Below, piece after piece: positions 45,903 through 55,426 of a DNA stretch of 64,000 bases (its first letter is position 1; each line of letters starts with the position of its first letter). Location of the stretch: contig NZ_JAPRAT010000009.1 of assembly GCF_026805325.1 (NCBI RefSeq), forward strand, positions 41,389 to 105,388, given 5' to 3'. The position numbers were made by a program, and so were the translations under genes. This DNA comes from Natronobacillus azotifigens. GTDB taxonomy: Bacteria; Bacillota; Bacilli; Bacillales; Amphibacillaceae. The notes under the pieces were generated by a model that searched no databases, was not told where the DNA came from, and saw nothing but the letters and a program-made list of their open reading frames with translations.

Positions 45903-46328
45903 TCATAACCGCTCTATTTCTGTGGTAGCAGTTTTTAATATACGTTGAACACTTTTCTGGCGCTTTACAGGTAAATCAATCATTTGTAAGATTTGTTCCT
46001 TAACAAGCGGATTTTTTATGAGATAATCAATAATTTTCATCATGTTTTCATCTGTTTCTAGCGTTGGATTATTTTTCGTTGAGTATAATTGTTGAAAATC
46101 ACTTAATGTTTGCTCATCATTAGAATAGATTCCGAGTAATTGATCAAGCGACTGTTGAAAGAGCGAGCTTAGCTTCAACAGAGCAGGAAGATCCGGTAAA
46201 ACATCTTCATTCTCCCACTTAGCAATCACCGATCGAGAAATATTTAATTCCTCTGCAAGTTTCTGTTGTGTCCAATTGTTTTGTTTTCGATAGTATTTTA
46301 TATTCGTTGCTAATCGATTTGTGTTCAT
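45903..46328 (-). CDS. Xre-family HTH regulator
   Basis: 141 aa. The first ~65 residues are a Cro/C1 helix-turn-helix: LATNIKYYRKQNNWTQQKLAEELNISRSVIAKWENEDVLPDLPALLKLSSLFQQSLDQLLG. The remaining 75 residues are helical and carry no known sensor domain. It probably represses its own gene or the divergent gene at 46462. There are no phage genes nearby. GAGAGTGATATTAA precedes the ATG. Confidence 0.85.
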   Translation of the reverse strand: MNTNRLATNIKYYRKQNNWTQQKLAEELNISRSVIAKWENEDVLPDLPALLKLSSLFQQSLDQLLGIYSNDEQTLSDFQQLYSTKNNPTLETDENMMKIIDYLIKNPLVKEQILQMIDLPVKRQKSVQRILKTATTEIERL

Positions 46329-46461
46329 TTAATATCACTCTCTATCTAGTTATATGAGTAATCCTAACATGTTTTTAAATAGTTCGTGGAATTTGTTTGT
46401 TCTCCTAGTGAACATATAGTAAAATAATCCTTATAAGAACAAACAAAGGAGTGTTAAGATA

Positions 46462-46743
46462 ATGATTGGCTGTTTCATTTTTTCCGCAAAGGAACACGCA
46501 CTACATTCAGAAGTAATGGGGAATCTAAATGACAAGTTCACCTTGTTGGATATTGTTCACCAGTTAGATTGGCTTACCGTTTATGTGAAAATTGAAAGTA
46601 AAGTTCCGGTTTGGCAATTCGTGTTAGAATTAGAATTGCAAGATATGATTACTGCTTATGGTTTTGGTGAAGAAAAGCGCCAAGCGAAGAAAGACGCTTT
46701 GCGGGTACTACGCAAAAGATTAGAATATATAGATATCGGTTAA
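46462..46743 (+). CDS. Small protein with dsRNA-binding-domain-like pattern
   Basis: 93 aa. I do not recognise a named family. The layout is a helix (HSEVMGNLNDKFTLLDIVHQL), three strands (DWLTVYVKIESK, PVWQFVLELELQ, MITAYGFG) and a C-terminal helix beginning EEKRQAKKDALRVLRKRL. The join GFGEEKRQAKKDAL resembles the conserved GxGxSKKxAKxxAA of double-stranded RNA-binding domains. This is an inference by eye. AAAGGAG precedes the ATG. Divergent from the Xre regulator. Confidence 0.65.
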   Translation: MIGCFIFSAKEHALHSEVMGNLNDKFTLLDIVHQLDWLTVYVKIESKVPVWQFVLELELQDMITAYGFGEEKRQAKKDALRVLRKRLEYIDIG

Positions 46744-46852
46744 TTTGTTCGTTAATGCATCCTTGTCTCAATAAAGCAATTTCGACTCTGCCTAGGAGAG
46801 AGAACTTAGCCTTCTCCAGTCATCAAACAACTACAAGAGAGAGGTGAATATT

Positions 46853-47665
46853 TTGCCACAGGTTACTAGGATTACCAAACAAAAAAGAAATAATCAACGC
46901 TACAATGTTTTCTTAAAACAAGGTGATAAAGAAATTTATGGCTTTAGTGTTGAAGAGAATACGTTAATAGAAGAGATGATTCGTAAAGGACAAGAACTAG
47001 ATCAACCAACGATTGATGCCTTGCTTTCCAAAGACACGATTCACAAAGCTTATTCTTTAGCATTAATTTATTTAGGTCATCGCATGCGATCGGTCTTTGA
47101 AATGAAGCAATATTTGATGAAAAAAGAGATTGATCCAGAACACATTGAAGAAATTATTAATCGTTTGCTAAAAGAGAAATTATTAGATGATGAGGCATTT
47201 GCTCTTGCCTTTGTTCGGACAAAAGTAAATACTACAGTAAAAGGTCCATTACTGATTAAGAAAGAGCTACAAGAAAAAGGAGTTCATGAGAGTGTTGCAG
47301 AAACTGCTTTAGCTGATTTTAGCAGAGAGGATCAATTAGAAAAAATAAACAAATGGTTGGTTAAAGAAGCGAAAAAAACAAACCGACAATCACATCAACA
47401 AAAAATAATGAAACAAAAACAAGGGCTAATGCAAAAAGGTTTTTCGCATGCAGTCATAACAGAGGCATTGGAACAGTTCAAGCAAGTAAAAGACAATCAA
47501 GAAGAATGGGCTGCTGTTATTACCCAAGGGAAAAAGATTTTGCGAAAACAGTCAAAAAAGTGGCAAGGTTATGAGTTGAAACAAAAGGTAAAAGCCTCGC
47601 TGTATCAAAAAGGATTTGGAATCGAAGAAATTGATCGGTTTATTCAAGAATATCTCGAAGAATAG
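46853..47665 (+). CDS. recX: Regulatory protein RecX
   Basis: 270 aa from the TTG at 46853 (GAGAGGTGA five bases upstream), giving an N-terminus MPQVTRITKQKR; a GTG at 46844 lies inside the ribosome site. Three RecX three-helix repeats are visible: KAYSLALIYLGHRMRSVFEMKQYLMKKEI, LLDDEAFALAFVRTKVN...GPLLIKKELQEKGV and the C-terminal YELKQKVKASLYQKGFGIEEIDRFI. RecX binds RecA filaments and limits recombination. Gene order relative to yfhP and mutY matches B. subtilis yfhG. Confidence 0.9.
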   Translation: MPQVTRITKQKRNNQRYNVFLKQGDKEIYGFSVEENTLIEEMIRKGQELDQPTIDALLSKDTIHKAYSLALIYLGHRMRSVFEMKQYLMKKEIDPEHIEEIINRLLKEKLLDDEAFALAFVRTKVNTTVKGPLLIKKELQEKGVHESVAETALADFSREDQLEKINKWLVKEAKKTNRQSHQQKIMKQKQGLMQKGFSHAVITEALEQFKQVKDNQEEWAAVITQGKKILRKQSKKWQGYELKQKVKASLYQKGFGIEEIDRFIQEYLEE

Positions 47666-47818
47666 AATTATTTTTCTTGTAAATTAATCTTCCCGTAAGT
47701 ATTAACAAAGGGAAAAAATGATCAATACTAAGAATAGGGATAAAATAATTTGAATAGATACGTGTAAGAGAATTTTCGGTTTTTCGAAACCAAGATGAGT
47801 GGGAGGTAAGCGTTCATT

Positions 47819-48157
47819 ATGATTATACTGCAATATGCCAATATAATATTACGGTTTCTACTAGAAATATGCGGATTAATAGCCCTTGGTTATTGGGGGT
47901 TTCGGGTTGGTAATGGTTATACAATGAAGATACTGTTCGGCTTTGGAATACCAACATTCATTGCTATGGTATGGGGTTTTTTTGGCTCACCTAATGCAAA
48001 GATTCACTTATCAACGATCTCTCATATCCTGTTAGAAACAGTAATTTTTGGACTTCCCGCACTCGCACTATATGCTTCTGGCCATCGTCGTTTGACTTGG
48101 TATTTTGTGACTTGTGTAATCATAAATCGACTCTTACTTCTATTATGGAAACAGTGA
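47819..48157 (+). CDS. YrdB-family (DUF2568) membrane protein
   Basis: 112 aa with four transmembrane helices. RFLLEICGLIALGYWGFR near the start and FGIPTFIAMVWGFFGSPNA in the middle are the YrdB/DUF2568 landmarks. Function unknown. GGGAGGTAAG precedes the ATG. A strong hairpin terminator follows. Confidence 0.82.
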   Translation: MIILQYANIILRFLLEICGLIALGYWGFRVGNGYTMKILFGFGIPTFIAMVWGFFGSPNAKIHLSTISHILLETVIFGLPALALYASGHRRLTWYFVTCVIINRLLLLLWKQ

Positions 48158-48173
48158 GAACGTAAAAATACAA

Positions 48174-48200
48174 TGGAGCACCACAATTTGTGGTGCTCCA
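48174..48200. terminator. Bidirectional hairpin terminator
   Basis: TGGAGCACCACA pairs perfectly with TGTGGTGCTCCA around ATT. It ends both the YrdB-like gene and the convergent YpzG-like gene. Confidence 0.82.
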
Positions 48201-48205
48201 TTAAT

Positions 48206-48337
48206 TTACATTCGTTTTTTGGTGTCTACCTTGATAATTTTCTGTGTTTGACTTGCCTCTGTCTCGCCATTCACTTGATGTGAAGCGTGTTTTGGTTTGG
48301 CACGTGGTGATTGAAATGGATTTTGATCTGTTTTCAT
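48206..48337 (-). CDS. YpzG-family small protein
   Basis: 43 aa, too short for ordinary gene calling. It reads MKTDQNPFQSPRAKPKHAS, then HQVNGETEASQTQKIIKV and ends KKRM. PFQSPRAxPKHAxxQVNGET is the core of the YpzG family of small proteins in endospore formers. In-frame ATGs at 48346 and 48343 also follow AAGG; the third ATG was taken because its distance to AAGG suits initiation. Role unknown, perhaps a spore component. Confidence 0.75.
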   Translation of the reverse strand: MKTDQNPFQSPRAKPKHASHQVNGETEASQTQKIIKVDTKKRM

Positions 48338-48604
48338 CGTCATCATCCTTGTAATCGTGGTTGGTTGAACTTCATCAATTATCAAGTATTTTATTTGTGC
48401 ACATTTTTCTGTGCACTCCTAGTATGACCCGAACACTGCTGAATTATGTGGAATTGCAGAAACTGTTCAATAAGTTTCTCAAACCCTAAGAACAGACGGC
48501 TTTTTCGTCTTTCGATACCTTAACGCGATGCTCGTCAAAAATACTTCTTGCCGGCTGACCTCTAATTACCACCGTTTGAAAACGCACTACGGGTACATAT
48601 AGAA

Positions 48605-48787
48605 TTTATCCCGGAGCAACCGTCCGTAAGACTCCCCCTTCAAAACAACGACAATATCAAGTTGTTTAAGTGGGAGTAACAAACGCTAGCACCTCGAATG
48701 GTTCAAGGGCCTTTAGGTCATCCTTTAGGGCTAACAATCAGTGGGGGAATAACTAAAAACCCCCACTGTTTGAAGTTTCACTTTATT
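48605..48787 (+). repeat. Family A repeat, full copy
   Basis: Nearly identical to the copy at 3017-3188: TTTATCCCGGAGCAACCGTC, AAGTGGGAGTAACAAACGCT, GGCCTTTAGGTCATCCTTTA, hairpin II CAGTGGGGG/CCCCCACTG, TTTCACTTTATTG. Its outer edge overlaps the yfhP stop codon (complement of 48783-48785). Bases 48338-48604 before it show no feature. Confidence 0.9.
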
Positions 48788-49769
48788 GATACTTATCTTC
48801 AATCAGTAATTTATCCTGCAATTTTTGTTCAGAAAAAACCCATCCGGTATAAGAATTTAAGATCCTTTGCCGATCATCTATCTGAGCGACAGCAATAAAT
48901 GGGTAGTGATCTTTCGAACGGTAGCGGAGGTCAATAAAACGAACCTCTGTATAATCATCGTACTCCTTTAATTCCCACCTGTACACCGGTGAAAAAGACA
49001 AAAATGCAGCGATATTTTTATCTTGCCTAGCTGTAGCCATTAATTTATTATTGGGTAATGGTTTACGATCAAATTGATCAACAATTTGAATGTTTCCATC
49101 AATCGCTCGCGCAACATAAAAACTATCTTTTGTTGTGATGGCCAACCGCCAGATGTTTTGTTTAATGGTAGGTGAAGTAACAATTCCTTCTACTTCCCCA
49201 TAAAATATGCGTATTTTACGTTCCAATACTCTTTTTTGCCAGTAACGCTTAAGGTAATAAAATACCAAAAGAAAATAAATGATTAAAAAGGTTATTGCAG
49301 GATTAGCCCCTAACATCCAAAAAACAAAACCTACGACATGGGCTCCAAATATAATTGGATCAAAGGTATTAATAAACCCATGAGCTATCCATTTATTCGA
49401 GAATGGTCGCAAAGCTTGCGTACCATATGCATTGAATACATCAACAAATACATGGATGGAAACAGCTAATAACACCCACAACCATAAGTTTAGGAATGGT
49501 ATGCCTGGAATGATTAGATAAAGTAGCATCGGAATAATGAGTGACCACAAAAGAACAAGCGGTAGAGAATGTGTAACTCCACGGTGATGGCGCAGATAAA
49601 GCGCATTGCTCCGTAATTTAAGAATGGTATCAAAATCAGGTGCGTGTGATCCAATAACTGTTCCAACAACTACAGCACCGAATAGTGCAGGGTTTTGCTG
49701 AACCGCGGGATCAAGCGTTGCAATTCCACCGAGTGCAACTCCCATTGCAATATGGGTTCCGGTATCCAT
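48783..49769 (-). CDS. yfhP: Metal-dependent hydrolase-like membrane protein YfhP
   Basis: 328 aa. The N-terminus MDTGTHIAMGVALGGIATL and GSHAPDFDTILKL...RHHRGVTHSLP are hallmarks of the YdjM/DUF457 family (His and Asp residues in the order H, HAPDFD, HHRGVTHS). Four or more membrane helices fill residues ~65-170, then a ~150-residue soluble part. The catalytic activity of the family is unproven. Position directly before divergent mutY equals B. subtilis yfhP-yfhQ. Confidence 0.88.
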   Translation of the reverse strand: MDTGTHIAMGVALGGIATLDPAVQQNPALFGAVVVGTVIGSHAPDFDTILKLRSNALYLRHHRGVTHSLPLVLLWSLIIPMLLYLIIPGIPFLNLWLWVLLAVSIHVFVDVFNAYGTQALRPFSNKWIAHGFINTFDPIIFGAHVVGFVFWMLGANPAITFLIIYFLLVFYYLKRYWQKRVLERKIRIFYGEVEGIVTSPTIKQNIWRLAITTKDSFYVARAIDGNIQIVDQFDRKPLPNNKLMATARQDKNIAAFLSFSPVYRWELKEYDDYTEVRFIDLRYRSKDHYPFIAVAQIDDRQRILNSYTGWVFSEQKLQDKLLIEDKYQ

Positions 49770-49944
49770 CTTAGCCTGCCCCTTTCATGTTATAATGTTC
49801 TATTGGAACAACTGTTTTTCAAAAAAATCATAGTTGTTAAAGACACCTATAGTTATTAGTAGCCATTTTTGCCTAAGATTAAACTAGTTCCCACGTTATT
49901 ATTATGTCCCATTCATTATTACATAGTACAAAGGGTGATATCAA

Positions 49945-51030
49945 TTGAAGCATTTAGAAGTAAGTGAATTTTTACAAAATTTTAATAAAGAGCTTTTTGA
50001 ATCCAATTTAATTGATTGGTTTCAGGATCAAAAACGAGATTTGCCATGGAGAATGGATCAAGATCCGTATAAAATTTGGGTGTCAGAAATTATGCTACAG
50101 CAAACACAAGTAGAAACAGTTATCCCTTATTTTGAACGTTTTATCAATAAATTCCCTACGCCTCAAGATTTGGCTAATGCTGATGAACAGGAGGTATTAA
50201 AAGCTTGGGAAGGTTTAGGATATTATTCTCGTGCAAGAAATTTACAATCAGCTGTAAAAGAAGTGTCCGAAAAATATGAAGGAAAAGTTCCAAAAACTCC
50301 TGAATTATTAAGTGAATTAAAAGGTGTAGGACCGTATACGCTAGGGGCAATTTTGAGTATAGCTTATGACATGCCTGAACCAGCAGTGGATGGAAATGTT
50401 ATGCGTGTAATGAGTAGGGTATTGAGTATCGAGGATGACATCGCGAAACAAAAAACAAGGAAAATCTTTGAAGCGGTACTACGTGAAATCATCTCCTCAA
50501 AAGATCCTTCCAGTTTCAATCAAGGATTGATGGAATTAGGGGCATTGATTTGCAAACCCAAAAATCCGAACTGCTCGATATGTCCAGTTCAAAAACATTG
50601 CCGAGCTTATCATGCTGGTAAACAAACGCAATTACCGATCAAGTCAAAAGCAAAAAAACAAAAAACACACGCGTATTATGCTGTTGTTCTTATGAATAAA
50701 GATGGAGAGGTCTACATTGAAAAACGTCCCAATGAAGGTTTGTTGGCGAATTTGTGGCAATTTCCCATGATTAATAAAAGTGAGATAGACTTTGATTATT
50801 TATCTGCATGGCTAGAACAGACGTACCCGATAACTACTTTTGGATGTAAAAAGCTCAGCCCGGTCAAACACGTTTTTTCTCATGTGATTTGGGAATTAGA
50901 GGTCTATCAGTTTGTCGTGGACGTGAAGGAAGTGGAGGGAGTAGTAGGACGATTCGTTTCCGAACAAGATCTAACGGCATATCCTTTCCCGGTTTCACAC
51001 CAGAAAATCATCTCACAGTTATCATTTTAA
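49945..51030 (+). CDS. mutY: A/G-specific adenine glycosylase MutY
   Basis: 361 aa, TTG start with GGGTGAT six bases upstream. It removes adenine mispaired with 8-oxoguanine. Visible: catalytic Glu in VSEIMLQQTQVETV, helix-hairpin-helix LKGVGPYTLGAILS, catalytic Asp in PAVDGNVMRV, the [4Fe-4S] cluster C-X6-C-X2-C-X5-C (CKPKNPNCSICPVQKHC), and a NUDIX-like C-terminal domain (YYAVVLMNKDGEVYIEKRPNEGLLANLWQFP) that reads the opposite 8-oxoG. Confidence 0.95.
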   Translation: MKHLEVSEFLQNFNKELFESNLIDWFQDQKRDLPWRMDQDPYKIWVSEIMLQQTQVETVIPYFERFINKFPTPQDLANADEQEVLKAWEGLGYYSRARNLQSAVKEVSEKYEGKVPKTPELLSELKGVGPYTLGAILSIAYDMPEPAVDGNVMRVMSRVLSIEDDIAKQKTRKIFEAVLREIISSKDPSSFNQGLMELGALICKPKNPNCSICPVQKHCRAYHAGKQTQLPIKSKAKKQKTHAYYAVVLMNKDGEVYIEKRPNEGLLANLWQFPMINKSEIDFDYLSAWLEQTYPITTFGCKKLSPVKHVFSHVIWELEVYQFVVDVKEVEGVVGRFVSEQDLTAYPFPVSHQKIISQLSF

Positions 51031-51118
51031 GAAAAAATCTAAAGGAACAAAAAAATAAAAAAATTTAGAATAAGGTTTAGGGATTTGGTTACATTAATGT
51101 TTGTGGAGGTGATATGAG

Positions 51119-51337
51119 ATGGCAAAGAGAAACAACAACAACAATAACAACAACCAAAACAACAACAATAACAACAACAACAACCAAAACCCTAGCCAAA
51201 CAAACGCGCAAGAAGTAAGACGTCAAAACCAACAAGCAGCACAAGGTCAAGGGCAGTACGGAGCTGAATTTGCTTCAGAAACAGACGCACAAGAAGTAAG
51301 ACGTCAAAACCAACAATCTCAACAAAAAAAGCAATAA
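51119..51337 (+). CDS. sspE: Gamma-type small acid-soluble spore protein
   Basis: 72 aa. Two copies of the SspE repeat: TNAQEVRRQNQQ...GQYGAEFASE and TDAQEVRRQNQQSQQKKQ. Between the start and the first repeat lies an Asn tract (about residues 4-22, nearly all Asn with two Gln), built from AAC/AAT triplets and so open to slippage. SspE is an amino-acid store degraded at germination. Presence marks an endospore former. GTGGAGGTGATATGAG precedes the ATG; forespore control is expected. Confidence 0.93.
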   Translation: MAKRNNNNNNNNQNNNNNNNNNQNPSQTNAQEVRRQNQQAAQGQGQYGAEFASETDAQEVRRQNQQSQQKKQ

Positions 51338-51360
51338 GTGTATCCTAAATAAGTAATATC

Positions 51361-51396
51361 GAAAAGGCTCTTGCTAAATAATGCAAGAGCCTTTTC
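51361..51396 (+). terminator. Terminator of sspE
   Basis: GAAAAGGCTCTTGC pairs with GCAAGAGCCTTTTC around TAAATAAT. Confidence 0.88.
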
Positions 51397-51539
51397 ACGT
51401 GGTTTCATCATGCATTTTTGTCTTTATTTTTGTTTTTTCATCATTTTGTTGATCATTTTTCACCGATGCTTTAAAATATTTTCATTTGTAGCAAATTAAA
51501 GTTATAATATGAATGAGTTCACAAAGAGAGGGAGATAGG

Positions 51540-52070
51540 ATGGCTGGCCCACAACCAGGATTACCCATGCAAATCAAAAGTTATAAACATAATGGTCAGC
51601 TCCATCGCATCTGGCAAGAAACAACGGTACTGAAAGCAACAAGTAAGAGAGTGATTGGAGCGAATGACAAAACATTGGTGACGGAAAGTGATGGTCGTTC
51701 ATGGATTACACGTGAACCTGCAATCTGTTTTTTCTACACAAAACATTGGTTCAATGTGATTAGTATGTTGCGTAATGACGGGATACATTATTATTGTAAT
51801 ATCAGTTCACCATTTGTTTACGAAGGGGATGCCGTTAAATATATTGATTATGATCTAGATGTAAAGGTCTTTCCAGATATGACGTATACATTATTGGATG
51901 AGGATGAATACGTCATTCACCGAAAAGAAATGAATTATCCGTGTGTGTTAGATTCTATTCTGAAGAATAACATCGATGAGTTAACGTATTGGATTCGACA
52001 GCGAAAAGGGCCTTTTTCACATGATCAAGTGGAGCAACTATACGAACTATTTTTGACGTATCGCTCGTAG
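51540..52070 (+). CDS. ygaC: DUF402 nucleoside tri/diphosphatase-like protein
   Basis: 176 aa from the ATG at 51540, preceded by AGAGAGGGAGATAGG; an ATG nine codons upstream overlaps this ribosome site. Features of DUF402: [36 protein letters not shown], and the metal-binding [24 protein letters not shown]. Close relatives in Staphylococcus hydrolyse nucleoside tri- and diphosphates. The length equals that of B. subtilis YgaC, and ygaD follows as there. Cytoplasmic. Confidence 0.9.
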   Translation: MAGPQPGLPMQIKSYKHNGQLHRIWQETTVLKATSKRVIGANDKTLVTESDGRSWITREPAICFFYTKHWFNVISMLRNDGIHYYCNISSPFVYEGDAVKYIDYDLDVKVFPDMTYTLLDEDEYVIHRKEMNYPCVLDSILKNNIDELTYWIRQRKGPFSHDQVEQLYELFLTYRS

Positions 52071-52088
52071 CTATCAAAGATCGAACAG

Positions 52089-52121
52089 GAAAACCTTGTT
52101 ATCTTAGCAAGGTTTTTCTTT
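52089..52121 (+). terminator. Terminator of ygaC
   Basis: GAAAACCTTG pairs with CAAGGTTTTTC. Confidence 0.8.
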
Positions 52122-52162
52122 ATTAGCATAAGTGTTTTGTTGATCTGCCAAGAGTTACCAGC

Positions 52163-52341
52163 TTATCCCGAAGTAACCGTTCGTAAGACTCTCAATTCAA
52201 AACAACGAGAATATTAAGTTGATTAAGTGGGAGTAACGGACGCTAGTACCCCGAAGGCTTCAAGTGTCTTTAGATCATCCTTTAGGGCTAGCAATCAATG
52301 GGGAAAAACCTAAAACCTCACTAATTGAAGTTTCACTTTAT
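52163..52341 (+). repeat. Family A repeat, full copy
   Basis: TTATCCCGAAGTAACCGTTC, AAGTGGGAGTAACGGACGCT, AGATCATCCTTTAGGGCTAG, CAATCAATGGGG and the edge GAAGTTTCACTTTATC. Some hairpin positions are mutated. A family B piece follows 13 bases later. Confidence 0.88.
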
Positions 52342-52354
52342 CGCAATATTTTTC

Positions 52355-52460
52355 GGTGTGTCTTTAAATAGATGCAAAAGATTTTCTAGTATGAATAGTA
52401 GGGTCTGATGGTTGACAACCGTTCGCTTGTCACCATCAAACCCTTACAAAATTGTTTTTA
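52355..52460 (-). repeat. Family B repeat, internally deleted
   Basis: The minus strand reads the B blocks GGTTTGATGGTGACAAGCGA and CATCAGACCCTACTATTCAT, then AGAAAATCTTTTGCATCTAT. The central hairpin is absent, leaving a short stem of GGTGACAAGCGAACGGTTGTC. Confidence 0.65.
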
Positions 52461-52484
52461 ATGTAATGGATGTGAGGTGAATCA

Positions 52485-54251
52485 ATGGATAGTATAAAAA
52501 GATATTTAGGTTTTGTAAAGCCGTACAAAGGTAGAATTCTCTTAACCATTTTGATTGGTATTGTAAAATTTGGTATACCACTACTCATGCCACTGCTTAT
52601 TCGGCATATTATTGATAATATTATTGGGGCAGACGATTTAACACAGACAGAACAACTTCAGGAATTATTTCTTTTAATCGGTTTTGCTTTTGTTATCTTT
52701 GCTGTGTTGCGTCCTCCGGTTGAATACTTACGTCAATATTTGGCGCAGTGGGTAGGAAATCGAGTTCTCTATGATATAAGAGAAAAACTATTTGGTCACA
52801 TTCAAAAACTTAGTCTAAGGTATTATTCCCAATCAAAAACAGGGGAAGTTATTTCCCGTGTGATTCATGATGTGGAACAAACAAAGAATTTTGTTATGAC
52901 GGGGTTGATGAACGTATGGCTTGATATGACGACAATCCTTATTGCCCTAGTCATCATGATTAATATGGACCTTTGTCTGACGATTATTGCTGTTGCTCTA
53001 TTCCCTTTATATGCAGTGTCTGTGAAGATATTTTACGGACGATTACGTAGACTAACAAGAGAGCGATCCCAAGCATTGGCTCAAGTTCAAGGACATTTAC
53101 ATGAGCGAGTCCAAGGCATTTCTGTAACTAGAAGTTTTGCACTGGAAGACTATGAACAAGATCAATTTGATCATCATAATAAAAACTTCTTAAATCGAGC
53201 ATTAGACCATACCGAATGGAATGCAAGGACATTTGCGGTAATGAATACGATCACCGATTTAGGCCCATTGCTTGTTATTGGCTTTGCTGGTTATTTTACG
53301 ATATCAGCAGGTTTATCCATTGGTACGATGGTGGCATTTGTGAATTATATGGAACGGGTTTATGCTCCATTACGACGTTTAATGAATTCCTCTACAACAC
53401 TTGTTCAATCCATTGCGTCGATGGATCGTGTCTATGAGTTTATTGATGAGGATTATGACATTAAAGATAAAGAGAACTCTTTATGGTTAGACAAAATAGA
53501 TGGATCCGTCTCTTTCCGGGATGTTTCCTTTCGTTATGAAGAGGGAGAGGAAATGGTATTACAGAACATCAATTTAGATGTCAAGCAAGGAGAGACAATT
53601 GCATTAGTTGGAATGAGTGGTGGCGGGAAATCAACGATTATCAGTCTAATTCCACGCTTTTATGACGTGACATCTGGATCGATTGAAATTGACGGTACAG
53701 ACATTCGAGATGTTCAAGCAAGGTCCATCAGAGATAAAATTGGCATGGTCCTACAAGACAATATTTTATTTAGTGAATCCATTGCGATGAATATCCGAAT
53801 GGGAAACCCTGATGCAACAGATGAAGAAGTGATCGCCGCAGCAAAAGCGGCCAATGCCCACTCGTTTATCAGCGAACTTCCTAAAGGATATGATACGATG
53901 GTTGGTGAGCGTGGTGTGAAATTATCTGGTGGTCAAAAACAACGGATTGCCATTGCTCGTGTTTTCTTGAAGAACCCACCGATTCTTATTCTTGATGAAG
54001 CAACTTCTGCTTTGGATTTAGAAAGTGAACATTTAATCCAAGAAGCATTAGAGAAGTTGGCTTCCAATCGAACGACATTTATTGTCGCGCATCGCTTGTC
54101 TACGATCACCCATGCGGACCGTATTATTTTAATAGAAAATGGCCGTTTAGTAGAGCAAGGTACTCATAAAGAACTAATGCAACAAAAAGGTGGTTACTAT
54201 CATTTATATCAAGTACAAAAGCTAGATGATCCAACCATTATAGAAAAATAA
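52485..54251 (+). CDS. ygaD: ABC exporter YgaD
   Basis: 588 aa, six transmembrane helices in the first ~320 residues, then ATPase: Walker [10 protein letters not shown] (~379), signature LSGGQKQR, Walker [13 protein letters not shown], switch AHRLSTI. Multidrug/lipid half-exporter of the MsbA/BmrA type. Position between ygaC and ygaE matches B. subtilis ygaD. GTGAGGTGAATCA precedes the ATG. Substrate unknown. Confidence 0.93.
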   Translation: MDSIKRYLGFVKPYKGRILLTILIGIVKFGIPLLMPLLIRHIIDNIIGADDLTQTEQLQELFLLIGFAFVIFAVLRPPVEYLRQYLAQWVGNRVLYDIREKLFGHIQKLSLRYYSQSKTGEVISRVIHDVEQTKNFVMTGLMNVWLDMTTILIALVIMINMDLCLTIIAVALFPLYAVSVKIFYGRLRRLTRERSQALAQVQGHLHERVQGISVTRSFALEDYEQDQFDHHNKNFLNRALDHTEWNARTFAVMNTITDLGPLLVIGFAGYFTISAGLSIGTMVAFVNYMERVYAPLRRLMNSSTTLVQSIASMDRVYEFIDEDYDIKDKENSLWLDKIDGSVSFRDVSFRYEEGEEMVLQNINLDVKQGETIALVGMSGGGKSTIISLIPRFYDVTSGSIEIDGTDIRDVQARSIRDKIGMVLQDNILFSESIAMNIRMGNPDATDEEVIAAAKAANAHSFISELPKGYDTMVGERGVKLSGGQKQRIAIARVFLKNPPILILDEATSALDLESEHLIQEALEKLASNRTTFIVAHRLSTITHADRIILIENGRLVEQGTHKELMQQKGGYYHLYQVQKLDDPTIIEK

Positions 54252-54295
54252 ACAAGCAGGAACGATGTTAGCTAACATCGTTCCTGCTTGTTTTG
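54250..54295. terminator. Bidirectional terminator between ygaD and ygaE
   Basis: A 20-bp perfect stem, AACAAGCAGGAACGATGTTA against TAACATCGTTCCTGCTTGTT, with almost no loop, flanked by A and T runs. Confidence 0.93.
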
Positions 54296-54352
54296 ATTGC
54301 AAAATCAATGACAAGTAAATCCCTTGACAAATGTCCTTTCACTAAGCACGCT

Positions 54353-55426
54353 TTACCTTTCTCTTTTTGGTAGTATTTCAAGTTTTTCATTGTTGTAGTA
54401 TTTTTCGTAACTGTGTAGCAATGTTTGAAGATGAATGAGTTCATGATGATACTCACTTAATGCGGTAGCAACCGATAAAAAGATATAATGTTCCGACTCA
54501 TTGGATTGATAAAGTTCAATTAAAGATCCAACTAAGTTAATAATCGCGGGTTCTGAAATATATTCAATCGGATCTTTGTTTTTTCGTTTGATTCGTCTCA
54601 TGTAGCCTAATAAAAGTTGTTCATGTGCATGTATTAGTTGGTCAATTTCTTTCACAAGCAAACTCTGCAACTCGTCAGGAATTAACGCTGTCCGATTATC
54701 CACTCGTTGAATGGCCTTTAAAACGAAAAAACTTTTACGAGAAGTAAGAGTTAGTTGACGGAATACAACGAGCTTTCGCGTTTTTGGCAAACGATTCTTC
54801 TGAAGGTATACACGTTCTTGGGAAAACAACAAATAAATTTCATCCATACGGCGGACATCTTTTTGAATCTGATTTATTTCTTTCTTTAAGGATGGATCGT
54901 CAGACATATGTCTTGTGGTTACACGAAGCCATTGTAATATTTCACCAGTAGTTTGTTCGATATGCTGAAAAAGCGTCGTTTCGTATTTTGGTGGCAAAAA
55001 CAACAAATTGACGATAAAAGCTGAAAAGATCCCGAGCATAAGAGAAGAAAAGCGTAATAATGCAAATTGATATACTTCCATTTGTGTTGTTTCCATTACA
55101 GATATAACAGCGATTAATGCGATAGATACAGTACTTCGCTCCATCTTAAGATAAAGACAAATTCCTATAATGACCGTAACAGTAAAACCAACAACAAACG
55201 GATCAGTTCCGAATGAATATGCCATCAATGTTGCTAAACTAACACCAATAATATTTGCTTGTAATTGATTGATAATTGTTTTAAACGATTGATAGATGGA
55301 CGGCTGTACTGCAAATACAGCAGCAAATCCCGCAAACACATTCGAAGGAAAGTTGAGTAAGCTGGCTGCATAAAGAGCAAGCGCAACTGCAAGACCAGTT
55401 TTTAACATACGTGCGCCTAATTTCAT
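54353..55426 (-). CDS. ygaE: Aromatic-acid exporter family membrane protein
   Basis: 357 aa. Residues 1-145 are hydrophobic with about five to six helices (KTGLAVALALYAASLLNFPSNVFAGFAAVFAVQPSIYQS is the FUSC/ArAE N-terminal pattern), and the rest is a helical cytoplasmic domain (WLRVTTRHMSDDP ... RMDEIYLLFSQE). Family members export aromatic carboxylic acids. Synteny gives ygaE. Substrate not predictable. Confidence 0.87.
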   Translation of the reverse strand: MKLGARMLKTGLAVALALYAASLLNFPSNVFAGFAAVFAVQPSIYQSFKTIINQLQANIIGVSLATLMAYSFGTDPFVVGFTVTVIIGICLYLKMERSTVSIALIAVISVMETTQMEVYQFALLRFSSLMLGIFSAFIVNLLFLPPKYETTLFQHIEQTTGEILQWLRVTTRHMSDDPSLKKEINQIQKDVRRMDEIYLLFSQERVYLQKNRLPKTRKLVVFRQLTLTSRKSFFVLKAIQRVDNRTALIPDELQSLLVKEIDQLIHAHEQLLLGYMRRIKRKNKDPIEYISEPAIINLVGSLIELYQSNESEHYIFLSVATALSEYHHELIHLQTLLHSYEKYYNNEKLEILPKRER

